Source of the DNA: Brachypodium distachyon
Lineage: Eukaryota; Streptophyta; Magnoliopsida; Poales; Poaceae
Reading direction: 5' to 3'
Length of the DNA stretch: 64,000 nt
Assembly (NCBI RefSeq): GCF_000005505.3
Contig: NC_016134.3
Span: 42,695,150-42,759,149, forward strand
The translations under genes and the position numbers were made by a program. Numbering within the stretch: the first letter of the stretch is position 1; every line of letters starts with the position of its first letter. Of this stretch, positions 8,875-20,310 are shown in pieces. Under the pieces are notes generated by a model. That model made no database searches. It was not told where the DNA came from and saw nothing but the letters and a program-made list of their open reading frames with translations.

Positions 8875-11339
8875 CCTCTGTTGCTGTCCGGCGGCTGGGC
8901 GGTCGGATGAAGGCTGGAGCTGGACGAACGGGAGAATTGCTCCACCGCCCGCAGGAGTCCACACGTACTCGACTGCCTGGAGGAAGACGACTCCCAACAA
9001 GCTCTCGGCCTGACAATGGCCTGTTTTTTGTTTTTTTTGTGGGTGATGGATTGGTAGGTAGGCTCACATACAAATCGTGCTCCATGTGGATTTTTGGTTC
9101 TTTCTTATTCTCTGGTTTGAGGAGGAAAAAGGGCGAGTGTTTTCAACGTGTTCCAGAGAGGACACAACTAACCAAGAGTCCCTAACATGAACTCATCGCC
9201 GCATGAGCCGCCACTAAGTGAGAATTTAAGATTGCAAAATGTGTTATGGTGGGAAACACATCCCTCGCAAGCCAAGATGTTAAACAATTGCTTCTATATC
9301 CAGTACTGTCAAAAGCACGAGTCGTCCAACCAGCTACAACGTGCCATGTCGTTTCATTTGAGATATATGACGTACGTCACGTTTTAATTATCCTCCGGTG
9401 ACACTCGTTATTAATTTACGTCACAATTAATGACAAATCAATCTCTGTTTTAATTAAAAATTACTTCAACTCTCGTCAGTAATTTTTCTATCAGTTAAAA
9501 CGTGCAGTGCACATGCAGTTACCACTTTACCAGTGATAGAAAAAAAGGGGTAATTTTTACTCTCCAGGTCCGCCCCATCGGAGGATCCCTGCGACAAAAG
9601 GGGCACACGCAAGAAACGATGGATCGGCTTGACTTGTCCGTGCTTGCTACTGCACCTGCAGGTTGACTCGTCGTGAGACTCGACTGCGGTGCTCACGAGC
9701 CGGGACGGCAAACAAAAGCCATCCTGCGCGGCACAAAAACAAGTCTTTTTCCTGCATTCAGTTTGTTTTGTTTGTGCATTCAGTTAACTCTCTTCCAAAG
9801 CGTTAGAAGAGTACGGTAGTAGATAGTTGAAACAGCTACACCTATTGATTTCCTCAATGGACCAATATTTTGAAGTTGAGACTCCAGGCGTCTAATAGTA
9901 AGGAGAAAGCAATCCATACGAATTTTTCCTAAAGTTTAACTTGTATGGTTTGTGCCTCATTTCCCCTCCCAGATCTGTGCATGTATTCGTATAGTTTCCA
10001 TCTTGTTGATGCCAAACATGTTAACATTTTGCTGAAACAATTCGAGGATGCTTGCAGCGGATGTGCATTGTAAATTTGTTTGATCATCTATTCACGTACG
10101 ACTACCACTAGACATATTTTTTATTCACAATGCTGCCGTGTAGGTTATGTTCACAAGTCTGATGGATTAGTGATTTCTTTTTTGAGATGCGGATTAGTGA
10201 TTTCGCTGTAAATGAATGTTCAAAAGTTTATTCTCTAGCCTGTCCAGTTAACCGAATGGTTAGTTCCTCTACCTGAATGGCGTGTATCGTCACTAGGTTA
10301 GCATGAAATCACAACTGAATCTTTAACTGAAAGTCACCTTCAAGTGCCATGTTTTTTGGGTATACTTTTCAGTTGCTGTTTACTTGTTAGTATTTCTGTA
10401 TATTGCTGAAAGTGCGTTGACAGAAAGATTTTTATTTTATGTGTTTCCAGACAGCCTTTAGTGCAAACTACTCTTGTATGTTGATCTCAGTGCAGTGATG
10501 TTTTTTTTAGACCGTACATTCATGCTTTTGGCATACAAATCATAGGTGTAAAGCTGTTTGAGCATCACGGTAACAAACGAAGCTGCAGTTCAAGCTTTCA
10601 GGTTGAGCGCTTCTCTTGAAAGATGCTAGCATGCATGAACTCAGGCTGCAGCAGCTGGAACCTCATCCATAGAAGATGATACCGGTGCATGTGATTCACT
10701 AAACAAAGACCAGTTCTTCAAATTAGTCACCAGAAAGAAAAGCAAAGTCAGCAACTCGCAACACTTCGGCATATAAAGTGAGGATATTGCTTGCTCAACG
10801 CAAAAATCTGACATGACAACCATTTTCACCACTCATTAGTTATTAGACTATATCTATGCTAGTCAGTAAGCACATGAAGATGTACCAAAATTTATCACAC
10901 TGAGCACATACAATGCATGAATACAACCAGGCAGTACAACTTTTTATCTCAAATTCCCAAAACGAATATATTGAATAGTATCCCACTATGATACATAATT
11001 TCTCTCCCTTGTATGCTCTGCTCAGTTAATGATGATGCGCGTGCAAATCAGCACCTAATGTCTCTCTCTCAAAATCTGATGGAAAAAGAATCGCTTGGGA
11101 GCAATGTAACAAATTGTACCTGTCTATTGTAAAAAATGTACACTATACAATGTGAACAGTGGGACACGAGTAATCAAGACATAATCTGAAGATCCTGTGT
11201 AGCCTGTGGCAATTTGTGCAACGGTCGAAACAACCACGAGAAGTCGAGTTTCTTCCAGAGCAGAAAGTCGCCGTGTATGACTGAAAATAAGAACTGGTGT
11301 GTTCTGTATCTGAAACTGTGAAATACAGACTGGTCTATG
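8875..11339. other. Intergenic between the permease promoter and the 3' side of the DOMON/b561 gene
   Basis: The right part is the likely 3'UTR region of the minus-strand gene that stops at 11340. A minus frame at 10641-10832 ends in a Ser/Ala-rich tail (SSSMDEVPAAAA) and has an AG acceptor-like site. It could be a stray exon, but nothing else supports it. The remainder is AT-rich with no recognised element. Confidence 0.4.
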
Positions 11340-13967
11340 TCATCTATTAAGAGGTTCAAGCTGCACCTCCATTACACCAGAAGGGTTAGATTCGGAGCTC
11401 CTGGACGAACTGTCAGGATGCAAAAGATCAACTGTATCATCTTCCTCGCTGTTACCTAATACCCAATGCCCGCTGGAGCTTCGGTCTCTAACCTTTCGTT
11501 TGACCTCTTTATATTCCAAGGATAGAGTTATAACTATAGCCGAAAGAACCCACAACATCAAGGCCCAAGTGAGCCCCTCTACATTCTCACTGTCATACCT
11601 ATGGCCTAAATGCTTCATTCCTGTGAAAAGCGCCACAATTCCAACAACAATTGCTGACCTGCCTGTAATAACATGTAAGTACTCCCATATGACACGGTTC
11701 CTGGATAGAACCTCCCCGTTAGCTGGTCTCTTAGGTCGGAAATATGCATTTAGTGGCTGAAAACCTGCCAACAGTAAAGCAGCTACGCCAAACTTGACGT
11801 GCACTGAGCTGACATAAAAACCTCGGAGCTCGGCTGCAGCAAAAAGGACGCCGAGGAACATTATAGCAATTCCAGAGTACTGCAGATAGACATGTATTTG
11901 GTACCATCCATCTCCTTTCAAGCTCTTCAAATACCGGGCAGCCAGTATTCCACCGGGAAGCAATATGCCCCAGGCAACAAACATCATAAATCCATGAACA
12001 GCCAGAACCGGACGCAAGTCCTGCTCTGCCTCCGTTGAACCTCTCAACAAAAGAACCCGTATGGGGCGACTGCTTGTGACTGAATGCATATTACTGTCCG
12101 TCAGATCATCTCCTGACCAGCTTGCACCCATGGCCCAAACAACCTTGAGGGGTGTGGTGGGATCAATAATATTCTTACACTCTACCTTTCCACTACAAGA
12201 AGGTTTAAGAGGACGAGTAAACTCAAAGGTAATAATGCCATTTTCTGATTTACACCTGACATAGGTTAAATTCTCAGATGTTGCATGGATACCTGTCGCA
12301 CCCTTTCCATCAATCCAGTAGGTTTTGACTCTCCCAACTCCATCATTACCTACCCAGCCAACATAGGTATAACTATTCACCATCCCACTCCCAAACCCGA
12401 TAGCAAGGTACCCGCTTTTCTTCTCACCTCGAGCTGCTATAGATATAGAGTCAGAGGACAAAGTCCAAAACAGAGTAACCTGCTGATCATCCAATAGCAC
12501 ACTGTTATTATACATATCACTAAGACCTCCATCAACAACTTGAACCTTCCACCCCATCTTTGGTTCATACACTGACTGGTAGTAGACTAGATCAGGTGTA
12601 TTCCGATCAGGCAACCAAACCAGCTCTGTGGGGGTTGCTGGCACACCATGATAATCAGGGCCACCAGCATATATGACTTCAGTTTTATTCCGCAGAGTGG
12701 CATTTCCACCAATGGCATCTGAAGTGATATACAGTGCAACATCATGCCCAGCTTGCACTGAAAACTTCACTGGCACACCCCTCTCAGCCTTCAGCAGCGG
12801 CGCTTCCTTCTTGTTGATATATATCACCTTGTCAGGGTTTGGTGGGTTTGGGTAGCGCACTGCTGGAGCAGATGTCACCACCAGTGGTGTCTTCCCATCT
12901 GCGATGATCCTCTCCTGGTCTTGCTTATTTTCTGCGTCCAAGGGTCCAATGCAACTGTCCACAGACTCCGACAAATTAACCCTCGTGAACCCAAAGGTTG
13001 TATCCCTCTGACCCCCATGGTTCTGCGGGAGGTAGTGCGGACGCAGAGTATCCGGCGGCCGCAGCTTACCCATGGCCCAGACCACAGCCATCTCCTCTGC
13101 AGCAACCACAGGCACATCATACTTGGCATCCTCACTATCAAGCTTCCTCCTATACCTGACGAAAGACACGCCGTCCCGCCGGTGCCCATACACGAGCCTG
13201 GAATCGTTCCTCCCCTCGTCATAAGCGGAATCCGGGCACACGCCAGACACCGGCGAGTCGTCCCTCCCCATGGTGCACTCGCTGTAGTCGGTTATGTAGT
13301 AATCCTCGGCAAATGGCATACCTTCCTCGGTGAATCCGGCGACCACGATGTCCGAGTGAACCATGCCAGGGGAGTTGGCCTTGGGATCGGACCATCCAAA
13401 GGCCATGTAGTACTCGGAGCCCACGGCGGCCTCGAGGCCGATCTCGACCTCGCCGGCGGAGGCGTTGAGCGTCCAGCGGAGGCGGTAGGTGTCGGAGAGC
13501 GGGAGGCAGTTGTCGAACATGGTGGGCACGGTGGTGGCGGTGGCGTTGGAGGAGCCGTTGGCGGAGAGGAAGACGTGGCCGAGGTCGGAGGAGGTGTCGG
13601 GGTCGAAGAGCGCGAGCAGCGGCGGGAGCGGGCTGGAGAAGGGGAGGCGGAGCGTGGCGTTGCGGAAGGTGGTGTTGAGCGGGAGCGGGGAGAAGGAGTG
13701 GCCGGCCTGGAGGTCGGCGAGCGTGGCGCCGTCGGCGGCCCAGAAGCGCGCGGAGGGGGAGGCCGCGAGGAGGTCGAAGCGCGTGAGCCGCAGCGCGCAG
13801 CCGCCGGACGGGTCGAGGCGCACCGTGCCGCGCAGCTGGTGCTGCAGCATGGTGAGGTCCGCCGCGAAGCCGGCCGTCAGGTTGGTGTGCCGGCACGCCG
13901 CCGGAGCGGCCGCCGCGACCGCGAGGCCGAGGAGGAAGAGAAGGAGTACGGCGGCGGCGGCGGCCAT
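11340..13967 (-). CDS. DM13/DOMON/cytochrome b561 membrane protein (At5g54830-like)
   Basis: A single uninterrupted frame of 875 codons starts at a true ATG (13965-13967). Residues 1-21 form a signal peptide. A DM13-like domain follows (LQHQLRGTVRLD ... FDLLAASPSARFWAADG, about 40-85). Two DOMON-like regions lie near 155-245 and 475-590. The C-terminal cytochrome b561 part starts near 651 and has five to six helices. The four heme-ligand histidines of the b561 fold are present: H658 (VLAVHGFMM), H692 (YQIHVYLQY), H723 (SSVHVKFG) and H765 (EYLHVITGR). The family is thought to pass electrons across membranes, probably from cytosolic ascorbate to outside acceptors. Length is close to the Arabidopsis protein as I recall it. 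The Ser-rich tail (826-870) is probably cytosolic. Confidence 0.9.
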   Translation of the reverse strand: MAAAAAVLLLFLLGLAVAAAAPAACRHTNLTAGFAADLTMLQHQLRGTVRLDPSGGCALRLTRFDLLAASPSARFWAADGATLADLQAGHSFSPLPLNTTFRNATLRLPFSSPLPPLLALFDPDTSSDLGHVFLSANGSSNATATTVPTMFDNCLPLSDTYRLRWTLNASAGEVEIGLEAAVGSEYYMAFGWSDPKANSPGMVHSDIVVAGFTEEGMPFAEDYYITDYSECTMGRDDSPVSGVCPDSAYDEGRNDSRLVYGHRRDGVSFVRYRRKLDSEDAKYDVPVVAAEEMAVVWAMGKLRPPDTLRPHYLPQNHGGQRDTTFGFTRVNLSESVDSCIGPLDAENKQDQERIIADGKTPLVVTSAPAVRYPNPPNPDKVIYINKKEAPLLKAERGVPVKFSVQAGHDVALYITSDAIGGNATLRNKTEVIYAGGPDYHGVPATPTELVWLPDRNTPDLVYYQSVYEPKMGWKVQVVDGGLSDMYNNSVLLDDQQVTLFWTLSSDSISIAARGEKKSGYLAIGFGSGMVNSYTYVGWVGNDGVGRVKTYWIDGKGATGIHATSENLTYVRCKSENGIITFEFTRPLKPSCSGKVECKNIIDPTTPLKVVWAMGASWSGDDLTDSNMHSVTSSRPIRVLLLRGSTEAEQDLRPVLAVHGFMMFVAWGILLPGGILAARYLKSLKGDGWYQIHVYLQYSGIAIMFLGVLFAAAELRGFYVSSVHVKFGVAALLLAGFQPLNAYFRPKRPANGEVLSRNRVIWEYLHVITGRSAIVVGIVALFTGMKHLGHRYDSENVEGLTWALMLWVLSAIVITLSLEYKEVKRKVRDRSSSGHWVLGNSEEDDTVDLLHPDSSSRSSESNPSGVMEVQLEPLNR

Positions 13968-14467
13968 GGCCCGTCGTAGGCCACGCGGCGAGGCGCGGCG
14001 CGGCGAAGGATCGAGATCTGGGCCGGCGATGCGGTGGGATCTGGGGGTGGGGAAGCGGAGAGTGGTTGGAGTGAAGTTGGGGTTTGCGGATGCGGGCGGG
14101 CGGACGGCGAGATGATGATGTGTGAGGCGGGGCGGCGGATATTCGTAGGAAGGCTGAGACTGCGATGCGACCTCCTCCGCTGCTTTGGAGGTGCGGCGTG
14201 GCGGTGGTGGTCGCGACCGGTGCGGCGGGTGCGGTGTTGGTAGGGAAGCACCAGCGCGAGAGCGGCTATCTGCCTCGAACAGACTCTTCGGTGAAAGGCA
14301 AAAAAGAAAAAGAAAAAGACTCTTTGGTCGATTTCGACGGGATTCCGTGAAAATGCGATGTGGTCTTGATCGATTTGCTGTTTTTTGGAGTGCTTTTCTT
14401 TCTTTTTTTTCTTTCTTTTTTGTGGGAAAGTGCTCCTAATTGCTAAAGTTTGCTTTAGCTCGTCAAA
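13968..14467. other. Promoter/leader of the DOMON/b561 gene
   Basis: GC-rich leader immediately upstream of the minus-strand ATG grades into AT-rich sequence that abuts the LINE target site at 14468. Frames here on either strand are compositional shadows. Confidence 0.45.
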
Positions 14468-14519
14468 GCTGATATATGAGATTTTTTTTTTTTGAAAAGT
14501 GGTTACGTGTTGCTTAACA

Positions 14520-17500
14520 AAATTGTTTGGATTACAATCAAGCATAACTTGGCGCATCACGCAGGATGACACAGAATCATGCAAAACATCACCACTCGAC
14601 ACACTAATAGACCAACGAGCTAAGCCATTAGCAACTTCATTACTCTGGCGGTCGATCTTGCGAAAACGGATGCCAGGATCAAACACCATGAGATTCTGAA
14701 TGTGTGCAATGATGCCACAGATAGAAGAGGACCTAGGCGTCTTACTATTGATGGCTTGAATCACTTCGCCACAGTCACTTTCTACAATAATAGGTAAGGT
14801 TGAGAAGCCGCGAGCCATGCACAGACCTTCTAGACAAGCCGAAGCTTCAGCTGTTGCCGCATCCCGGCAATGAGCAATCTTGTTCCAGGCACAGGCGAGA
14901 ACGGTCCCATGGTGATCCCAAAGCACAGCACCCCAACCAGCTGAGTTATCGGTAGCATAAAAACTTGCATCAACATTAAGTTTAAGCAAACTAGTTTCCG
15001 GCGCCTCCCACTTGGACGAGGCCTTGGTAGGAGTAGAAATCTGACGGACCGTAGACTGAGCCAAGATCGTTTACCTTTGCTGTCCATGGTCGGAACAGTG
15101 TTGCTACTTGCTTGCAAGGAATGAACATAGTTAATCAGAAATTGGACAGAAGCTTCCACTGAAAGTTCGCCTTTGTCAAAAACGAGATCATTTCTTAAGT
15201 GCCAGGCTCGCCACCACAATAAGAGAAGCTTGATTCGGTGGCCTCCGTGACATTGCCCAGAATAATAAGAACCCAATCTCTGCCACTGCACTGAAGTTCA
15301 GAATCAGGAGGCAACTGCCAATGCTTCCGAATGCTCGCTCGCAGGGCTTTCGCTTTCGTGCATCTCATAATCGCATGAAAGCCATCTTCCGGCTCCATCC
15401 CACAAATTGAACAGGTAGGAAAATGGTCCATTTTCCAGTGATGTCTATTCACCTGTACTGCGAGCGAGTTGGTGGCAATTCTCCAAGCAAATACACGCAC
15501 CTTAGGCGGCACGGCAGTTTTCCAAATGACATCCCATAGACTTATGCTGCCATCCGGTCGGACACTACCACCGTTAGCAGATAACTGAAGTTTCATGTTC
15601 AGTGCCAGACGGTATGCACTACGCACTGAGAAGTTTCCAGATTTCTCTTCTTGCCAAGCAATAAAATCATCCATGCCCTCAGGAAGCAACCTAATATTCA
15701 GAATTTCATCTGCATCAAAAGGATAAAAGATGTTCCTGATAAGAGGCTCGTTCGATTCCTTTGTATCCGATAATATGAGGTCAGAGACACGGCGAAGCCG
15801 AGTGTTGATTCTTGCAGCAGAGACTCTTAAATTTCCATGAGGTATCCAATTGTCTCGCCAGATTTGAACTTGGGACCCAGAGCCAATACGCCAGATGACA
15901 CCTTGCTTGAGGAGGTCAAGACCATGCATAATGCCCTGCCAACAGGGAGAAGTATTTTTAACAAAGGCCGTGTCTGTCAGAGTGCCCTGAGGGAAATACT
16001 TAGCTTTTAGTAAGCGAGCACAAAGGGAATCAGGGAATTCCAGGAGGCGCCAAGCTTGCTTAGCGAGTAGCGCTTGATTGAAGAGCCTGAAGTCTCTGAA
16101 TCCGATGCCCCCAAAAGATTTAGGTCTGAACATCCAGTCCCAACTCATCCAATGCGTCTTAAGATTATTTGTTTCATCTCCCCACCAGAAATCTCTCGCT
16201 AAATTTGATAACTCCTCACACAAATTAGCAGAGAATTTAAAAACACTCATAGTATATGTGGGTATCGCCTGAATAACTGACTTGATTAAAACTTCCTTCC
16301 CACCACCCGACAAATACTTCTCTGCCCAGTTTGAACATCGTTTAGTAATTTTATCCTTGACCGATTGAAATTTACCATCTTTCATTCTCCCTTCGGGGAC
16401 CGGAAGGCCCAAATATTTAGATTCGAATGTGCTATTCTGAACATTTAGATCTGCATGACAGCAGTAGTATTCCTTTGAGAACACTTATTTCCCATCAAAA
16501 TTGAACACTTCTCGGGGCTCAGCATTTGGCCCGTGCCCTGTTCGTACACCTTGAGGATGTCCCGAATTTTCCCAGCTTGATCGGAATTTGCCTTAAAAAA
16601 CAAAAGACTGTCGTCTGCAAAGAGAAGATGCGAAACTCCCGGGCTTTGCCGACAAATCTGCAGACTGCCATTAGTGATCTGCTGCTATAGCAGTAGTGAT
16701 AAGCTTTCTGCCACGATGAGAACGAGATAGGGAGACAGGGGGTCTCCCTGGCGCAACCCCCTTGAAGGACTAAACCTTTCTAGAAGTCTGCCATTAAAAC
16801 GGACATTGTATCTAACAGTAGTAACGCAAACCATGATCCACTTGATCCATTGCTCGGCGAAACCAAGTTTAAAGAGAGCTTGTTCCAGAAACTGCCAATC
16901 TACTCGGTCATAAGCTTTAGCAAGGTCAAGCTTGTAGGCGCAAAAGTTACCTCTGTCATCCGTATTTTTCTGGATAGCATGGATGCATTCGAAGGCAATG
17001 ATGGCATTGTCGGTGATCATCCTACCTGGAATAAACGCACTTTGCGTAGTGGAGATAATGTCCTGTAACAGAGGTCGCAGCCGGTTAGTTAAACACTTGG
17101 AGACGACTTTGTAAATAACATTGCAAAGACCAATCGTCCTGAAATCCTTTAGGAGAACATGGTCTGCTTCTTAGGGATGAGGACGATAATAGTATCGTTA
17201 ACTCCATCAGGCATTTTACTAGTACGGAAGAATTCCCGAACGGCACGACAGATATCATTCTTCAGAGTATCCCACTGTCTCTGAAAAAATCTAGCAGGCA
17301 CGCCATCTGGGCCTGGAGCCTTCCAAGGTCCAATCTGAAAAAGAGCGTCGCTAATCTCTTCATCTGAAAAATCTATACATAAATCCATATTCATATCGTC
17401 AGTCACTTTTCTTCTAATAACGTCTGTTACCAAACAGGGAGAAACACGGGGGTCTTTGGTATAGAGAGACTTGAAAAAATCCATAGTCATAGCTTCCAGG

Positions 17501-18675
17501 GAATACATATCTTCAGTAAGTGAACCATCCGGCAGAGCAAGTGATTTAATATTGTTTTTCTTAGCTCCCCAAGTAGCTTTGCGGTGGAAAAAAGCTGTGT
17601 TGCGATCTCCATGCTTAATCCAGTCCATCCTCGAGCGCTGATGCCAGTAAATTTCTTCAGAATCTAAAAGACCATTGATCTCTCTACTGATGGAAAAAGC
17701 AAGCTTGCATGAGTGAGTTCCAGGCGTCGCCTGAGCAATAGCAAGTTTCTTCCTTAACTTTTCAATCTTCCTGGGAATATGTCCAAACGTTCTGCTGTTC
17801 CAACTAGCAAGAGAAGACATCACACCACCTAGATTATTCAGGACCTCACCCAGATCACTAGGGGGTTTATGTGACGACCAAGCTGTCTCAATCTCACCGG
17901 ACAATAATTCTGAATTTTCCCAATGAGCTTCAAAACGAATCTGTTTCTTAACTCGAGAACAAATAACCGGAGCAGGTTCCAAAGTAATCAATAAAGGACA
18001 GTGATCAGACCTGGAAGAAACAAGATGCTTAACTTTGCAGCTAGGGAAAATATTGGACCACTCCAGATTAGCCACAGCCCTGTCAAGCCGAACACGCACA
18101 TTCTTGTTCCCATGTTGCTTGTTATCATAAGTCCAAGGGAGACCCTTGAAACCTAAATCAAATAGATCACAGTGAGACAAAATTTCTCTGAAGTCCTGCA
18201 TTTGGCGCTCACCTCTTCTTCTGTTCGAGAAGTGTTCACTCTGCCAAAGCACTTCATTGAAATCACCTGCCATGAACCAACCACCAATGAACAGAGGTTT
18301 AAGGCGGCGGAGCAACTCCCACATATTATGACGGAGATGGGTGCAAGGCTCTCCATAAAACGAAGTGCATCTCAGGTTTATTCCTTTAGAGCTATCACAA
18401 ACTATTACATCGATAAAATGATTACTAATTTTGAGTAACTGAATATCTAAACCTTCCTCCCAAAAAAGAGCTAAACCCCCACCTTTACCTCTCTCGCAAA
18501 AAGTAACTACGTTCTTAAGAACAAGTCTCCATCGGAGATTCTCTACTACTACTTTCTTCTGCCTAGTTTCATAAAGAAAAACGATTTTCGGACGATGAGC
18601 ATGCACTAGCCTTACAAGATCATTAACTGTACGGGGTTGGCCAATTACCCGACAGTTCCAACAAAGGATCGTCAT
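14520..18675 (-). pseudogene. LINE ORF2: endonuclease, reverse transcriptase and RNase H, broken
   Basis: The first 508 codons (18675-17149) are open. They hold an apurinic-type endonuclease (MTILCWNCR, ETRQ, AGDFNEVLW, SDHCPLLI) and the start of the reverse transcriptase (GPDGVPARFFQ). A frameshift near 17150-17165 follows. The RT then continues (LDLAKAYDRVDW; GLRQGDPLSPY) to an in-frame TAG at 16685-16687. The catalytic FADDSLLFF lies beyond that stop. Further frame changes occur near 16450, 15230 and 15065. A zf-RVT region (FAWRIATNS, CSICGMEPEDGFH) lies about 15340-15490 and RNase H (LNVDASFYA, VESDCGEVIQ) about 14570-14990. No stop follows RNase H before the poly(A) tail, so the last frame reads into flanking DNA. 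Confidence 0.88.
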
Positions 18676-20288
18676 GGCTCCTGACAGACGTGGGCATTCG
18701 CGTCTGTCAGTTGACCAGCGGCCCCATCACTGGCTGCCTCCGAACCCTCCTCACGCACCGTGTCGCCTTCCTGCGAAACATGCTCGTTCTCTGTCTTGTT
18801 TCGCTTCTGGCTTCCAGAGCTGGGCTCATCATCCCCTTCCGCTGCTGGTGCCTCCCCGCGCTTGCCCAGGATTTGTTCCTTCGCCTTGGAAAAGACAGCC
18901 GCCACCCTTTGCGCTTCTTCAACCCTGAGATCTCTAATGACAGTGCATTCGGAAGATATGCACTCTTGGATCGGGGGAACTCTCAAGCTGGAGTTCCCTG
19001 GCTTCTCAATCCCACGTCTGGCCTTCAGCTTGTTAACTCTAGCTTGGTCACCGTGGTTTTGGTGCAGCCAGCTTTTCTTGATCTTGACGTTATTTACCGC
19101 CTGTGTCACCAGGGCATCGGTAACAGTACCCAAGGGCTGAACAACAAGAGCTTCGTGGGCAGGCGCCATCTTGCTGTTCACACTCTCCGGAGTGGATCCG
19201 GAGAGCCTGATGGTGAATGACGGCGTCTTCTCTAAGTCGGCAACGACCGAGCCGTGAGGAAGAAGCCAGGACGCCACCGACTTGTCACCAAACCTGACGC
19301 TGTTGTCAGGTTGTGGCGCCAGCTTCCAGTTGGAGTGCGATCCCCCCGAGAAGTCCAGGGAGCGGCGTGCCGTGCTTGGTTCACCGGTGACGTAGAAGCT
19401 GCGGTGCTCGCTCTGGCGGTAGGGAGAGGCCCGGAGCTCCACACTGAAGCATTGTTTCTTCAAATCCTCAGGCAACAGGCAGTGACGATTTGTGTGACCA
19501 ACAAGACCACAGATAAAACAAAAATAGGGAAATCTTTCATACTTCACCGGGCACCGCTTGAACTTCTTGGCATCCACTTCATCCTGGATCTTCACTTCAT
19601 CCTTGACAGGCCTGTTCACGTCATGCTCCACACGAACGCGCAAGAATTCATCCCAAACACGTCCGTGGTTGTCTGCTGTCACCGCACGAACAAGGCCAAA
19701 CATGGCGCCAAGACCACGGCCGATCTGTTCATTGAGCATGGATACTGGAACGTCGTGGAAGTGTGCCCAGATGGGGAGCATATTGATCTCTATCTCGGGC
19801 GCGGTGGAACGGCCGTCGTATGCAGCCACAAGGAGAGCATCGCCATGATGAAGCCACGGTCCTCCCTTGAGCACGTGCTTGTAGTCGCCTTCCTGATCAA
19901 ACTCAATACGGAAACGATTATTGGCCAGGGGCCTGTGTTCCATACCTCCTCTCAGATGCCAGGCCTTCCTCATATCAAGGAAGAGATCCCTGTGGTTGAC
20001 CACCCGAGTGGTCAGCATGCGGGCGATGACGATCCACTTCTTCTTCATCTCTAGCTGGATGGCCGCAAAGTTCACGATCAGGGCTTCTCCTTCGTCATCA
20101 GTTCTGTACTCCAGGAACATGCGTCTGGCCTGCTCCTTGGCAGCAGCGCCCGGAGACAAGGCCATGCTTGTTCCTTCCTGCACATGCTCCTTCCCCGGCC
20201 TGCGCTGGAAGGGGGCCGCCGGCTTGCTGTCCGACTTCTCGTTGCCTGGGTTTTTGCCGCTGTCTTGCTTGCTCTTGGAGGGGGCCAT
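18672..20288 (-). CDS. LINE ORF1, nucleic-acid-binding gag-like protein (DUF4283 + zinc knuckle)
   Basis: An intact 538-aa frame begins MAPSKSKQ at 20288. Residues about 75-170 fit the DUF4283 region of plant LINE ORF1 proteins (RFRIEF, then KGGPWLHHGDALL). A CCHC zinc knuckle follows, C257-x2-C260-x4-H265-x4-C270 (CFICGLVGHTNRHC). The C-terminal third is low-complexity and charged. The protein should coat LINE RNA to form the retrotransposition particle. Its stop overlaps the ORF2 start as ATGA (18672-18675), suggesting coupled termination-reinitiation of translation. Confidence 0.85.
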   Translation of the reverse strand: MAPSKSKQDSGKNPGNEKSDSKPAAPFQRRPGKEHVQEGTSMALSPGAAAKEQARRMFLEYRTDDEGEALIVNFAAIQLEMKKKWIVIARMLTTRVVNHRDLFLDMRKAWHLRGGMEHRPLANNRFRIEFDQEGDYKHVLKGGPWLHHGDALLVAAYDGRSTAPEIEINMLPIWAHFHDVPVSMLNEQIGRGLGAMFGLVRAVTADNHGRVWDEFLRVRVEHDVNRPVKDEVKIQDEVDAKKFKRCPVKYERFPYFCFICGLVGHTNRHCLLPEDLKKQCFSVELRASPYRQSEHRSFYVTGEPSTARRSLDFSGGSHSNWKLAPQPDNSVRFGDKSVASWLLPHGSVVADLEKTPSFTIRLSGSTPESVNSKMAPAHEALVVQPLGTVTDALVTQAVNNVKIKKSWLHQNHGDQARVNKLKARRGIEKPGNSSLRVPPIQECISSECTVIRDLRVEEAQRVAAVFSKAKEQILGKRGEAPAAEGDDEPSSGSQKRNKTENEHVSQEGDTVREEGSEAASDGAAGQLTDANAHVCQEP

Positions 20289-20310
20289 GTGGAAACCGGC
20301 TTGATTAGGG

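Noticed and set aside
12921..13979. 352-codon plus frame (and 13489-14115) opposite the DOMON/b561 gene
   Set aside because: Antisense shadow of the strongly supported b561 frame, low-complexity Gly/Glu/Arg composition.
13877..14480. Extension of the LINE RNase H frame toward the DOMON gene
   Set aside because: The LINE ends at its poly(A) tail at 14483; the rest is chance read-through into the neighbouring promoter and an antisense exon.
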